This document shows positions 21,496 to 32,372 of a stretch of DNA of 64,000 bases, in pieces (position 1 is the first letter of the stretch; each line of letters starts with the position of its first letter). Under the pieces are notes generated by a model. That model was given only the letters and a program-made list of their open reading frames with translations. It did not search any database and was not told where the DNA came from. A program made the translations under genes and the position numbers. Origin of the DNA: Phytophthora hibernalis (Eukaryota; Oomycota; Peronosporomycetes; Peronosporales; Peronosporaceae); assembly GCA_012656075.1 (NCBI GenBank), contig JAAKBF010000343.1, positions 434,001 through 498,000 of the forward strand, written 5' to 3'.

Positions 21496-23280
21496 ATGGA
21501 ATTCTTGCGTCGAACCAAGCAAATTCATCCTACAGGATCTTCCCAACCTCCATCAGTAAAAGAACCAGCTTTCGGTGGAATCGTACAAGGCTTTCAACAT
21601 TATTTTACAAGGTTATCTCGGATATGGTTGTCTCTACAACTTAGTCACCACGGTGGAGAATATTCCGTCGAGCGACTCATTGCACTTGACGAATACACCC
21701 AGCGAACGTCTCTTTTCCGAGTTGTGCTGGTGTGTCTGGGTACACCGCTTCCGATGATTTTAATAACAGTGCTTCAAGAAATTGTTCCTCTTCAGGCCCC
21801 GAGCGAAGGATGGCGATATAACTATGGCTTTTGGTTTCGATATGCTCTGCTGGCAGCAGTGTTGACACATGCGATTGGTGTGCACGGAACTTACATGATT
21901 GGCGGCGTCACACTTTCAACAGCTCAACTTGTATTGTTTGACTTGGCCGTTGGGGTTAGCCTTGTCTTGATGAGCTTTGCTATCTCTGCACTGTGGACCT
22001 TTCCTATTCCATTTGTCCAAATCACTTTGAATATGGTCTTCGTCACAACGGTGATTCTCTCCTTTCGAGGAATTGTTGGAAGGACTGCATTTCAACGAAT
22101 ACTTTTACGTCGTAAACAGCTTTTTCGATATCTCAGCTTCTTGGTTATCCAAGTGCTCATGACGGTAGTGTATCCTTCCTACCAAGTCCTTTTCGATCTC
22201 GCAAGCACGAATGGATCGGAGCTCGCCGTTTTTCTTCTTCTCCCTATTATCAAGGTTCTGATGAAAAATATCCTCAAACTTGCTGTTTCTAGCATGGAAG
22301 ATATGATTCCTGAGACGGTTATCTTCACTGTTGACTTCTTCAACGCGCTGTACGTTGCCACCTGCATGCAACGAGCTACTTCAAGCACAACAGTAGCGAT
22401 TATAATGGCGATTGATCTCTTGCAAACAGCATTTGCGTTGATCCGGTTGCAGCGACATAGCTGCAAAATCTTGGCCGAATTTGACCGAGCTCTGGGCCCA
22501 ACAAACCGTATCGACAGCTTCCTCACTAGAATTCGTGGACTATATCAAAATCCTCGAAAGCTTAAACGGCAGGCTCGTGGTAAGATTCGTGTGTATTCGT
22601 GTATGCCGACTCAATTATCTACAAGAGGAAGTGGATTGCTCAGCGATCTGTACAAGTCGTTCGAGAATAAAGAGGGTGAATTCTTGGCGGCAAAGTCAGC
22701 TCAGACAAACCCAAAGCGAACATTATCTGCTGATCTTGCTACTAAACCAAGTGCGATTGATCCTTCTTTTGAATCGACAAACGTAGTTCAAAATCTTAAA
22801 TCAACGATTCCGAACGTCCGCGCGGTTACTCCTGGCGATACCCTCGTAAATCCAAGTTTCGCTCCTCAGCGTATTCTTCACAGCAGTCTCGAGGTGCTTT
22901 TTACTTCTGAATGCCTCCTTCTCACTGAGTATTTGGAAGCTGCTATCCCGCTACTATACGGAAGTTACATGCTGATGATGGTTTGGCTGCCAAATGCGAA
23001 GTATCATACAGAGTTGAAAGGAATCAGTATCGAGAACGTCAACCCCACCGTACAAATGGTGTTTATCTACGCACTCCTGGAGTTTCTTTCTTTTGTAGCG
23101 TTGGTTACAATCTTACGATGCAATTGTCGGTTGAAAGCGCTGTATCAACTCGCGTTCGTGCTGGAATCGCACATGCCTCTAGTGCAGACCAAATTGATAA
23201 GTTGGGTGCTTGTTACGCTGTCGTATCGAGTAGAGCACTTTGGTGTCGACTTCACGTTTGAATTCAACTGGACACATTGA
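21496..23280 (+). CDS. Membrane family member P1 (594 aa, intronless)
   Basis: Uninterrupted 594-codon gene for a multi-pass membrane protein. I do not recognise a named family. Signature blocks are YSVERLIALDEYTQ (residues 56-69), GTPLPM (82-87), WTFPIPF in a hydrophobic stretch, FTVDFFNALYVATCMQ (277-292), LFTSECLLLTEYLE (468-481), LPNAKYH and a C-terminal HFGVDFTFEFNW. I count about ten hydrophobic spans: two after GTPLP, two to three around WTFPIPF, one after QLFRYLSF, one at FLLLPIIK, one to two near FTVDFF and three in the last 130 residues. A hydrophilic linker (about 355-460) separates the halves. Unlike P0, P2, P4 and P5 it has no intron at HFG/VDF. The closely spaced paralogues point to local duplication. 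Function unknown. Confidence 0.85.
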   Translation: MEFLRRTKQIHPTGSSQPPSVKEPAFGGIVQGFQHYFTRLSRIWLSLQLSHHGGEYSVERLIALDEYTQRTSLFRVVLVCLGTPLPMILITVLQEIVPLQAPSEGWRYNYGFWFRYALLAAVLTHAIGVHGTYMIGGVTLSTAQLVLFDLAVGVSLVLMSFAISALWTFPIPFVQITLNMVFVTTVILSFRGIVGRTAFQRILLRRKQLFRYLSFLVIQVLMTVVYPSYQVLFDLASTNGSELAVFLLLPIIKVLMKNILKLAVSSMEDMIPETVIFTVDFFNALYVATCMQRATSSTTVAIIMAIDLLQTAFALIRLQRHSCKILAEFDRALGPTNRIDSFLTRIRGLYQNPRKLKRQARGKIRVYSCMPTQLSTRGSGLLSDLYKSFENKEGEFLAAKSAQTNPKRTLSADLATKPSAIDPSFESTNVVQNLKSTIPNVRAVTPGDTLVNPSFAPQRILHSSLEVLFTSECLLLTEYLEAAIPLLYGSYMLMMVWLPNAKYHTELKGISIENVNPTVQMVFIYALLEFLSFVALVTILRCNCRLKALYQLAFVLESHMPLVQTKLISWVLVTLSYRVEHFGVDFTFEFNWTH

Positions 23281-23797
23281 TAAGATCACCTGCACAGAAT
23301 AATGATAGATTATCCCATTTCGTCCGCACTGCTTACTTTCCTTGTTGTGCCGTCATTTGAGCAGGTGCAAATTTACTTTTCACTTGTCAATTCGTGTGGG
23401 TACAGTGAAACTCAAGATAACGGGAATACGTTCTAATGCCAGTAAAACTTACTTCCTCTGTCTGGAAATGATCCGAACAAGTCATTATGCCAGGTCATTA
23501 GGTTGAGCTGGCTGGTCAAATACAGTTGAGAAAAAACATGCTTGTATCTGAGGAATACATCCAAAAGATGTTGATGCTCCGTGAGTCTCATCAGACGCAG
23601 TAAACACTGGGCAGTATTTCGGGATCCCATGAATTCTTATGCAAAAACCAACATACACTTTCATCATCACCGCTGCGAACGGCATCCCATCTTCTCCACA
23701 ATTAGTTGACGATTTCAGCTCTGCTCGGGATGGCACCACACTTATTTATTTCAGAGTACCCTCGCTGTGGACGGGGCTCGTCATTCGAGTCTGAACA
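23281..23797. other. Intergenic between P1 and P2
   Basis: 517 bp. It presumably holds the P1 terminator and the P2 promoter. The short open frames on the minus strand have no recognisable content. Confidence 0.5.
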
Positions 23798-25686
23798 TTG
23801 AGCACGATCATGGCCTCATCCTCGTCCAGGGTGGACGACAGCGACGCGAATGACCAACAGCCACTTTCTTCGACGACTTGGGTATCAAAGCTGCAAAGTC
23901 TGTGGAATTCGCTTCAAATCAGCCATAGCGGCAGATACTCCATCGAACGGCTGTTAGCACTGGAAGAATACACGCGGAACACATCGGTCGCTCGGGTGAT
24001 AATGGTCTGCATTGGGACCCCATTGCCTATGGCGGCTCTCGTCTTACTTCAGGAGTGCGTACCGCTACAGGATCCATCAGAAGGTTGGAGTGCAAACTAT
24101 GGATTTTGGATCCGAGCAGGCATCGTCGCGGGTGTCGTTGCAGTCGGAATGACTGCTTTTGCGATGTACATGATTCCAGGCGTGGTTGTATCAAACTTGC
24201 GACTGGCGCTGATTTTTATTGGTCAGGCTGTCTGCTACCCGTTCGTTGCGATGCTTGTTGCCGCACTTTGGGTCTTTCCGATTCCTTTTATGCTGCTCAC
24301 AATTATCAGTCTGTACGTGATGATCTTCGCCGCGATATTTCGCGTAATTACTGGGAAGCAAGTATTTAAGCAGCTGGCATCGCATCGAGACGAACTCATT
24401 CTGCTTGTCAGCTTCAGTGGCACACAATCAATCATGGCTGTGAGCTATGCGGCGTACGGCGTGTTGTTCGAACATGTTACAAGTACGCACCTCGAGCTCC
24501 CAGTGCTTTTCCTCCTCCCGGTGATCAAGCTGTTCATGAAAAACTTGGTTGCGCTGCCCATTGCCCACATGAATGATATGATTCCGGAGGGTGTCATCTT
24601 TACAGTTGACTTTTTCAACTCGTTGTACTTGGCTACATGTATGCAGAACACCTCCTCAATTACGACGGTAGCGTCCATGATGATCCTCGATTTCACGCAA
24701 ACAGCAATATCTTTGCGGGAGATACACCACCATACTGACACCATTTTGGCTCGACTTCACCAAGCGTGCGGTGCCATTCAGACGAATGATAGTCTGCTAC
24801 CCGTTGTGGGATTACTTTGCCGTGACACGGACAAGTTCGAGCGCCAAGCCCGTCGAGATATTGTTTTAGACTCTTGCCTGCCCCATAAACTGTCGGTGGA
24901 AGGACGAGACCTACTCAACAAATTGAAGAATGTGCCAGGCAACGGAGTCCGTACTCTTCCGCGGTTTAATCCACCTCAACTCAGCAAACTTCGTGCCTCA
25001 GTCCGATCAACAATGCAGAAATCTCGCTCGTCCACTTCATCAAAACCATCATCATGGAATTGTTGCCGACGCAACGTAACCAAAATTAAGCCAAGTGCTA
25101 TCGTATCCACAAAAGTCGTCAAACCAGTTTATAGCGAACCTGGTCAGCCACAGCGAAACAGGAAGTCACTTGATAATATTGACAACCGGCACTGCAAGAT
25201 TCTTAGCGAGACGCTTGACGTGCTTTTCACGTCTGAGTGCCACTTGCTGACCGAGTATCTGGAGTCTGTCATTCCTCTCCTGTATGGAAGTTTCATACTT
25301 TTGGTAGTTCACCTTCCAAGCGCAAAATACCACGTGGACTTGGTAGGGATAACTCGTGACAACGTGGGAGATACACTGGTGAATGTCTTCATCTACGCGC
25401 TGCTTGAGTTTGCCTCCTTTGTGACCCTCATCTTCTTGATGTTGAGGAATTGCCGTATGCAAGCATTATATCACCTCGCATTCGTGCTGGAAACTCAAAT
25501 GCTGCTGATCCAAGTAAAACTAATGACGTGGGTGCTCATGAGCTTAAGCTTTCGGGTAGTACACTTCGGTACGTACCAGAAACCGCATCCATCTTCATCC
25601 TCTTTTTGACACTTCTGGTATTGTTTGAGTTACCAGGTGTTGACTTCACATTCCAGTTCGATTGGATGGACGAACAGAATCAATAA
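23798..25686 (+). CDS. Membrane family member P2 (about 606 aa, one intron)
   Basis: Same family as P1 and the best representative. Motifs are YSIERLLALEEYTR (residues 47-60), GTPLPM shortly after, VFPIPFM, FTVDFFNSLYLATCMQ (268-283), LFTSECHLLTEYLE (476-489), LPSAKYHVDL and FRVVHFG. The unspliced frame would end in a short unrelated tail, but GT at 25569 and AG at 25636 define a 68-bp intron. The exon join recreates HFG-VDFTFQFDW and a stop at 25684-25686, matching P1 exactly at this place. The linker (about 370-470) is rich in Ser, Lys and Arg. About ten membrane spans. No signal peptide is obvious; the N-terminus is Ser-rich and probably cytoplasmic. Function unknown. Confidence 0.87.
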
Positions 25687-25796
25687 TCCAAACATAATTT
25701 TGGATCAAATGCTCCAGAAGTTCGTTGACCAAGAAGGACGGCCGTTGCCGAGAAACAACTCGAAGCGACGCTCAGCAAATACTCCGTGGCGTGAAA

Positions 25797-26389
25797 ATGG
25801 ACGAGCTTGAAAGTATTGGCGTCGGACTTGCTCTGGGGCTCATCGTGGTCTCTTTCTTGACACTTTACCCCGGTGAACCTTTCGACTACACCACCGACGC
25901 AGATGTCTGCGATAAAGATCACCGTCCATCGACGACAGCAAATACATGTACCAACTCCAACAATGATCAGCTGATCTCGTCAAACATCCGTTTTGCCGAC
26001 GCAATCGGAGAAAACGGGAGCAGCAGATCGCTGCAATTGAGCAGGCAGCACAACGAGTGAAGATCCAAAAGCTCCAGGAACTGCTGGGCTTGGAGAAGGA
26101 GAAGGCTGAACAACTTGTGCGACGCGCCAAAGACGAAGCAGTGGATGCCGCCACAGGAAACAGTCAGTCTCCTTCCAACAACTACAGTGGCAGTAGTAAG
26201 AGTGCGTGGCTGGATCGTGGGTTCTTCGTCGTCATGTTTGGACTCCTGGCTTGGGTTTTGTGGCAAGACTATGGAATCAACATGCTGTCCATTGCAGCTC
26301 ACATGTTCCCACGAGAGGCCGAGGTCGTCCAGCAGGTGGTCGCAGCGCCTCGGGGTCTTCTTGCTCAGGTCGTCGCAATGTGGGAATGA
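25797..26389 (+). CDS. Small coiled-coil protein with two membrane segments, one-base break
   Basis: Begins MDELESIGVGLALG with a hydrophobic segment (GLALGLIVVSFLTLY). A polar region and a long charged coiled coil follow (QQIAAIEQAAQRVKIQKLQELLGLEKEKAEQLVRRAKDEA). A second hydrophobic segment (FFVVMFGLLAWVLW) precedes a short C-terminus. A single lost base in the A run near 26011 (IGENGSS instead of IGEKREQQ) breaks the frame; with it the gene is 198 codons including the stop. It lies 110 bp downstream of P2 and converges with histidinol dehydrogenase. I do not recognise the family; the layout suggests an ER or organelle membrane protein. Confidence 0.65.
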
Positions 26390-26511
26390 AAAACGCGATG
26401 TCAGGAACACCTAGCAGCAACAGGAAATAACAACAACACACATACAACTAAGTCTCTGTATTCGTCGTGGTGGATGGTGTTGCACATGCAGCACGTTGAG
26501 CGCTCACATGT

Positions 26512-27850
26512 CTACAGCAGGCGCTTCTCGGCCGCGCGCGCGTGGCCCTCCAGTCCTTCCATCCGCGCCAGAAGGGCCGAGTCCTGCACCAATGCCTGCG
26601 ATTCCTGTGCGTCATCGATGCGCATCCACGTGCGGATACGGAGGAACGTGTGCACCGAGAGACCGCCAGTGTACTTAGCAGTGCCACCCGTCGGGAGCAC
26701 GTGGTTCGGTCCAGCGCCGTAGTCTCCAAAGACCTCAGCCGCGCGACCGCCAATAAACAGTCCTCCGTAGTTGGACACCTGCTCCGCCACCTCACGCGCG
26801 TTGTTCGTAATGATCTCCAAGTGTTCCGGAGCCAGCACGTCCGACACGATCACACACGAGGCCATATCAGGACACAGCACTGCAAAGCCGTTCTGGACAC
26901 TGACACTAGCCGTCGGAGCGGACGGCAGCGTCTCCAGTTGCTTGGTGAGCTGCTCGTTCACTGCGTCAATCATCTTCTGACTCGTGGTGACCAGAATCGG
27001 CACTGCCGCCGTGTCGTGCTCCGCTTGAGCCAGCAAATCCGCCGCAATGGTAGCTGCATCTGCACTCGTCCGCAATGACGAGACACTCGGACGGTCCGGC
27101 CAGCATATCAATGGCACATTTTCCAAACACCAGCGACTTGGCCGCCGTCACCCACTTGTTACCAGGTCCCACGATGATGTCACAGGGCGGGACACCACCC
27201 ACACCGTACGCCATAGCAGCAATAGCCTGAGCGCCTCCAGCAGCCAGGAAATAGTCCGCTCCAGCCAAAAAGGCAGCAGCTAGAGTAGCTGGAGCCGGTC
27301 TGGGCGACGAGACCACCACCGTCTTCACACCAGCCACTCGAGCCGTTACTGCCGTCATCAAAACTGATGATGGCAATGGGTACCGTCCTCCAGGAGCGTA
27401 ACATCCAGCCGCATTCATAGGTGATACCTAAAAAGTACCCATTTCCAAAAAGTGCCCAAAAATTAGTCCTGCTCTTCAAGTGTAAGGACAAAATGCTCTT
27501 CATACGTCTTGACCCGCGAACCCGCCGTCAATTTTCTGCTGGAATGGACCGATCGAGCTCCTCTGGGCTTGTGCAAACACGCGGATCCGCTGCTCCGTAC
27601 GCTGAAGCACCTGTTGCTGGTCTTTGGGCAGCGTTTCGAAGGCTTTCTGCAGCTCTGATTGGCTGATAAGCAGCGGCGAGTCCTTTTGCACGTCTCCCAG
27701 TCGCTCCGCGTGCTTCTGGAGCGCAGTGACGCCATTATCGCGTACGTCGGATACAATGGCACTAGCGTCTTTAAGAGCACCGGCGTCCACGGGGTCGTAG
27801 GCGAAGCCAGCCACGTCCGAAGGATTAATCTGCTTGAGTGGCGATGCCAT
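26512..27850 (-). CDS. hisD: Histidinol dehydrogenase
   Basis: Catalyses the last two steps of histidine synthesis (L-histidinol to L-histidine, NAD-dependent, zinc enzyme). Family blocks: AGCYAPGGRYPLPSSVLMTA, GPGNKWVTAAK, DMLAGPSE, APEHLEI and GPNHVLPTGGTAKYTGGLS. A 78-bp intron (27428-27505, GTATGA to TTTTTAG) separates 115 codons from the rest; the join gives GGFAGQDVSPMNAAGCY, as expected. A 2-base loss in a GAG repeat near 27065 (between CLVIADE and SADAAT) shifts the frame; restoring it gives 421 codons, the usual length for a stand-alone HisD. The start is placed at MASPLKQ (27850). An upstream in-frame ATG at 27970 would add 40 residues. The gene sits inside the membrane-family cluster, which is odd for a housekeeping enzyme. 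Confidence 0.9.
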
Positions 27851-28040
27851 TATACTCGTCAACTGTCGTGAGCTTTTGGTGGCAAATTGCAGAATGAGCT
27901 TTGAAATGTTTGTGCAAATGGGGACCGGCGGAAAATTCGTGTGACGCACATGGCTTACAATCTCAGCCAATGGGAATGCTAGATGCTTGCTATTGGCTGG
28001 AATTCAGATTGACAATTACCGTAAGTTAGCATTGAAGTTT

Positions 28041-29769
28041 TTACTGACGCAACCAGTTGAAGTGGAACGTAAAGTCGGCGCCGAAGTGGACCACACGAAA
28101 ACCCATCACCATGAGCATCCAGAGGAATAGTTTCCCTTGGATTAGTGACCACTGCGTCTCCAGAGTGAACGCCAATTGGTGCAGTACTCGAAAGCCACCC
28201 CTTCTCTTTAGCAACAGTGCTAGAGTTAGGAGGGACAATAATTCCGAAGTTGCGTAGAGTAGGATGGACTGGATCCGCGTATACACGTTGCTCACGTCAA
28301 TACCCTCCAATTCTGAGTGATACTTGGCATTCGGCAGTTGTACCGTGACGAACATGAAGGCCGCGTACAGAACTGGGATGACGGATTCGAGATATTCAGC
28401 TAATATCAAACACTCGGTCGTGAATAATAGTCGCAACGTCTCACTAAGAGTATCGGAAAGAGGGTCCGAATCGAAGCTGGTTGGGCTCCATTCAGCCGGT
28501 CGAACGGCTACGGGGTTCGTAAAAGGTTCTTGGAGGACAACTGCCGAGGACTCGAAGAAATCTGGAGTTTTGGACGGTTTGAGTGCTTCTCGAGCTCGTT
28601 TAGGACAGTTATGTTGGATTCTGAGAGGCGGTGAGAAAGGCACGAGTTGAGGCTGATAAACGAGTGTTTTGCTGCTTGAACTTTTCTGGAGATCGACATA
28701 GTGCCATCGCAGCGTCCAGTACGCTACCGTTGGTAGTTTGTGTAATAAGAGCTTGAAGACGGAGTAGAATGGCGTCTGTGCGTCGATAGAGATCGTGAAG
28801 AGCGACGGTTGTCTGGAAAACGTCAACTGTCATGATGGTCGCGATGGTGATGCAAGAAGTGGTTTGCTGTAAGCAAGTGGCCAGGTAGACTGCGTTGAAA
28901 AAGTCCACGGTGAAGATGACGGCTTCCGGAACCATGTCTTCCATTCGAGATATGGTGAAGCACACGACGTTCTTCATGGCACTTTTGATAATGGGGAGCA
29001 ACAGCAACGCGGCGAGCTCGTAGTTGATATTCTCTGATGCGGCCTGGAACAACACTTGGTAACACGGATACACGAGCAACAGTGTCACTTGCGCAGAAAG
29101 GAAGCCAAGAAAGCACACGAGGTTCCTCCGCTGTGTCAAAATTTCTCGAAAAGAGGCGTTGCCAAGGACAATGAAAAGCACAATCCAAGCAGAACGAAAA
29201 AGGCGACGCTCATTGTCACGGCAATAAAAGGAATCGGAAAGCCGATGCTCGCAGCGACAGCAATCGCGGTGCTGGTGTAGCTCACTGCTACGCTGATAAA
29301 AAGTATGACGAGCTGATACCGGAAAATCGTACACTGTCAGTATATGTTTCGCTTGGTCGGCTGCGGTAATGGCGACAGCACCGGCTTGAATAGCCATGCG
29401 AATCCAGATACCGTAATTGGCTTGCCATCCATCGCTCGGGTTCTGCAGTGGTATCATTTCGGCTAAGAGAACGAAAGTGATCATAGGCAGTGGAGTAGTG
29501 AAACACACCAGCAGCACCCGTAGGAACGATGTGGTCCGCGTATACTCGTCAAGCGCGATCATTCTCTCTATGGAGTATTTGCCACGATGGCTAATTTGCA
29601 TGGTAAACCAGACTTTCTTGAGCTTTAGTACCCATGGTCGTATTCGCTTGCCCGCTGTTACCACCACGATCGAATAGTTGCGAGTTCGCGTTCGGTTATC
29701 CTTCGAATTCATCGAGATAAGCCCCCACCTGGGGAACGATGCTGAGTACTCTCTGTTGAGGACTGTCAA
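28041..29769 (-). pseudogene. Membrane family member P3, several frame breaks, intronless 3' end
   Basis: Same family as P1 and P2: YSIERMIALDEYTR, TTPLPMITF (GTPLP altered), FTVDFFNAVYLATCLQ, LFTTECLILAEYLE, LPNAKYHSEL and a C-terminal HFGADFTFHFNW with no intron, as in P1. At least four frame changes occur: near 29350 at a T run, near 29160, and two around 28620-28690 where the SCLSHRLS block is in a third frame. Because the conserved blocks survive in all frames, some breaks may be consensus errors, but the number is higher than in other members. The start may be the ATG at 29769 or the MNSKD 20 codons later. It lies on the opposite strand to P1 and P2. Confidence 0.75.
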
Positions 29770-29906
29770 CTTGTCTGACGTGGTGCAGCTATCGATATTT
29801 TTGCAGATGCCAATTCTAGCTTCATACGTTTCGTCGTATTTTCACACGATCAACAGCACCAATTACGGCTCTTAGTTTTATCCAGAGCAGATTTAGAGTG
29901 GTGTGT

Positions 29907-31803
29907 CTAGCTGTAGTGGTCGCGAATCCAAGAAAACTGGAAGGTGAAGTCAACTCCTGCAGCCACAAACGTATACAGTACAAGAATGTGAGTTCGGGCG
30001 AGACTTGAAATGTCGGGCAATTCTTTGTGAACGTACCGAAATGAAGAATTCGAAAGCCCAATGTCATCAGCATCCAGCCGATCATTTTACTTTGGATTGA
30101 CAGCACTTCATTTTCAAGCACAAATGCGAGGTGGTGAAGAGCTTGCATACCACAACTTCGCTTCATCAGTACAACTAGCAAGATAAACGATCCAAGCTCC
30201 AGCATCCCGTAGATGAAAATGGTTCGCACGGTTGATTCGACGTTCTCCCGAGTTAAACCAGTCAACTCAGTATGATATTTAGCACTCGGGAGGTGTACCA
30301 TCATGAGAACATAGCTGCCATACAGCACTGGAATAATGAACTCGACATACTCCGCCAGCACCATACACTCAATGGTGAACAATGTTGCAAGCGACTTTCG
30401 AAGACTCGTCATGTGCAATGCAGACGGCACGGCCGCCACGGCTTGTAGATTATACGCATGCTCAGCGTGCACCAACTTTTCACGTGAATTTCTTTTATCG
30501 GGACGACAGGATCGATCTTCGCACCCCAATTGTGGCTGAATACTGCCCGAAAGCGAGATGGGTCTGAAGTAGCGACACCCGCAGTCTTCATCGTTTGCAT
30601 CGACTGTGTGTTCGATGCACGATGAAAGGTTGGTCCAAGATTGAGAGCGCTGTTGTCAATTTTGGCGAGAATCTCTCTTGATTTCGAGGACAGCTGATGC
30701 TGGAGGATTGAATGTGCTTGAATTTGATTGCGTTCCTCCTTCGTGAACTTGTTGTGATAGTGACATAGCGAGAATGCAGCGTCCAGTAGCGTTGCAGTTT
30801 TACTGGTGGGGCCAATCGTTTCGTGAAGTTGTTTCATTGTGCGGGTGGTTGAGCGGTAAATGCTGAGAAGCGTCAAGCCCGTTTCCAAAAATCAATCGTC
30901 ATGATTAGTGCTACAGCCAAGTTTGAACTAGCTGACTGCATGCATGTCGCCAAATACAGAGCATTGAAAAAATGGACTGTGAAAATGATGTTGTGGGGAT
31001 GAGTTCGGGTAATTCTGCCAGACTGAATGCCACAAGGTGCTTCAGCACAAACTTGATGACAGGTAGCAGCATGAACGCCGGCAGTTCGTAAAGGAACCTG
31101 CCACAGAGTTGAAGAATACCTGGTATGCGGGGTATACCACAGCCATCAACACCTGAACAGAGACTGCGTTGACGAAGCGCTTTAGCTCGTGTCGATTTTC
31201 GAGTATACTGTGAAAGACGCGACCACCCAGGACAACACGCATCGAACCCACAAACAACACAAGAAAAGGCGGCGACATTGCAATTACCATGTAAGGGATT
31301 GGGAATGCCAACAGTGCAGCGACCAGGATAGAAGCAGCAGAATGACCTATCGCCATGAAGACGAATTGGCCTACAAGTTGGTTCACAGATAATTTGACGT
31401 TGCTGATGAAGGTCTCCAGCTGAGAAAAATTGCAAGAGATGCCATTCCTCTAAGAGGCCGGCTCGAATCCAAAACCCCAGTTGGCTCTCCATCCGGAGGC
31501 AGGGTTTTCAAGTGGTAATGCTTCCTGTAAAATAACCAAAAATATAATTGGCAGCGGTGTTCCTGCACACACAAGCAGGTCTCGGGTCAAAGATGTCTTT
31601 CGCATGTATTCTTCGAGCGCAAGCAGACGCTCGATGGAGTACTCTCCACGGTGGCTCACTTGCGTTGCAACCCAAACACGTCTGCCTGTCGAAACCCCAT
31701 GAACTAGGTAGTCTCCTAGAAATTTTGACCAGGAGGAGGTACTGGCCCGACTTGGGCCTGTAAATGGCGTAACACTGGTACTCATGCTATCGATTGAATT
31801 CAC
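29907..31803 (-). pseudogene. Membrane family member P4, frame-broken, terminal intron kept
   Basis: It begins MNSIDSMSTSVTPF. It carries YSIERLLALEEYMR, GTPLPI, AFPIPYM, a FTVHFFNALYLATCMQ-like block near 30960 and LFTIECMVLAEYVE. LPSAKYHTEL and LGFRILHFG follow. The terminal intron is 29957-30036 (80 bp, GTACGT to CTGCAG); exon 2 reads GVDFTFQFSWIRDHYS with the stop at 29907-29909. The first break is in the T run of NWGF/WIR (about 31462), at the same place as in P5. Others lie near 31400, 31090, 31000, 30890 and 30470. Exons total 1,814 nt, one short of a codon multiple, so a net loss of one base fits. It could be a functional gene with poor consensus or a real pseudogene. Confidence 0.7.
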
Positions 31804-32368
31804 TGTTGTGCACTAGAAAGAGTTGCAGAGATCTGAATTAACGTGGTTAAAGTAGCCTACGAGGACGGTTATCTCGACCAAAATGGTGCTAGATAGGTTG
31901 TTCTTGTTTCACCAGTGCATTGACGCGAAACTATTCTCCTCTCAGCGACACGCAGCCTACCTCGCTACGCTCAATGATGATTTATTATGTTCTCAACTCT
32001 CCAAATCGAAAATCGATATTAGAGCGTGAACACTGCCTAAGTTCCTGGAATAACTCGGAAGATAATCCAAAATTATATTCCTTGGAACAACGGAGGCCCG
32101 AGTTGTTCAACTGGAGCTAAGTATTGGAACATCGGCTGGTAATTTATCCGTAATTTATCTGCGATGTTTTACGGATATTCGTTGTTCCAGACCTCGTTAT
32201 TCCAAGAACTAAAGTTCTCTGTTGGCCATTTAACATAAGATATTCTTGGTGGAAGGAAATAATATTTATTCTGCCTTCCTGCTGAATGCCGAGTGTTTTT
32301 GAAGACCATTTAGGTAATCTGTGGTCGAGAGTTGTCTAGAGTATTTTTTTATATACTTACATTTACCT
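31804..32368. other. AT-rich spacer upstream of P4, contains a MITE-like element
   Basis: No gene. The inverted repeats at 32040-32210 are listed separately. The rest looks like promoter and spacer sequence. Confidence 0.5.
32040..32210. repeat. Small inverted-repeat element (MITE-like)
   Basis: The ends AGTTCCTGGAATAAC (32040-32054) and GTTATTCCAAGAACT (32196-32210) are inverted copies with one mismatch. A shorter inner pair (GGAACAAC against GTTGTTCC) extends the symmetry. No coding content. The target duplication is unclear. Confidence 0.5.
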
Positions 32369-32372
32369 TTAA

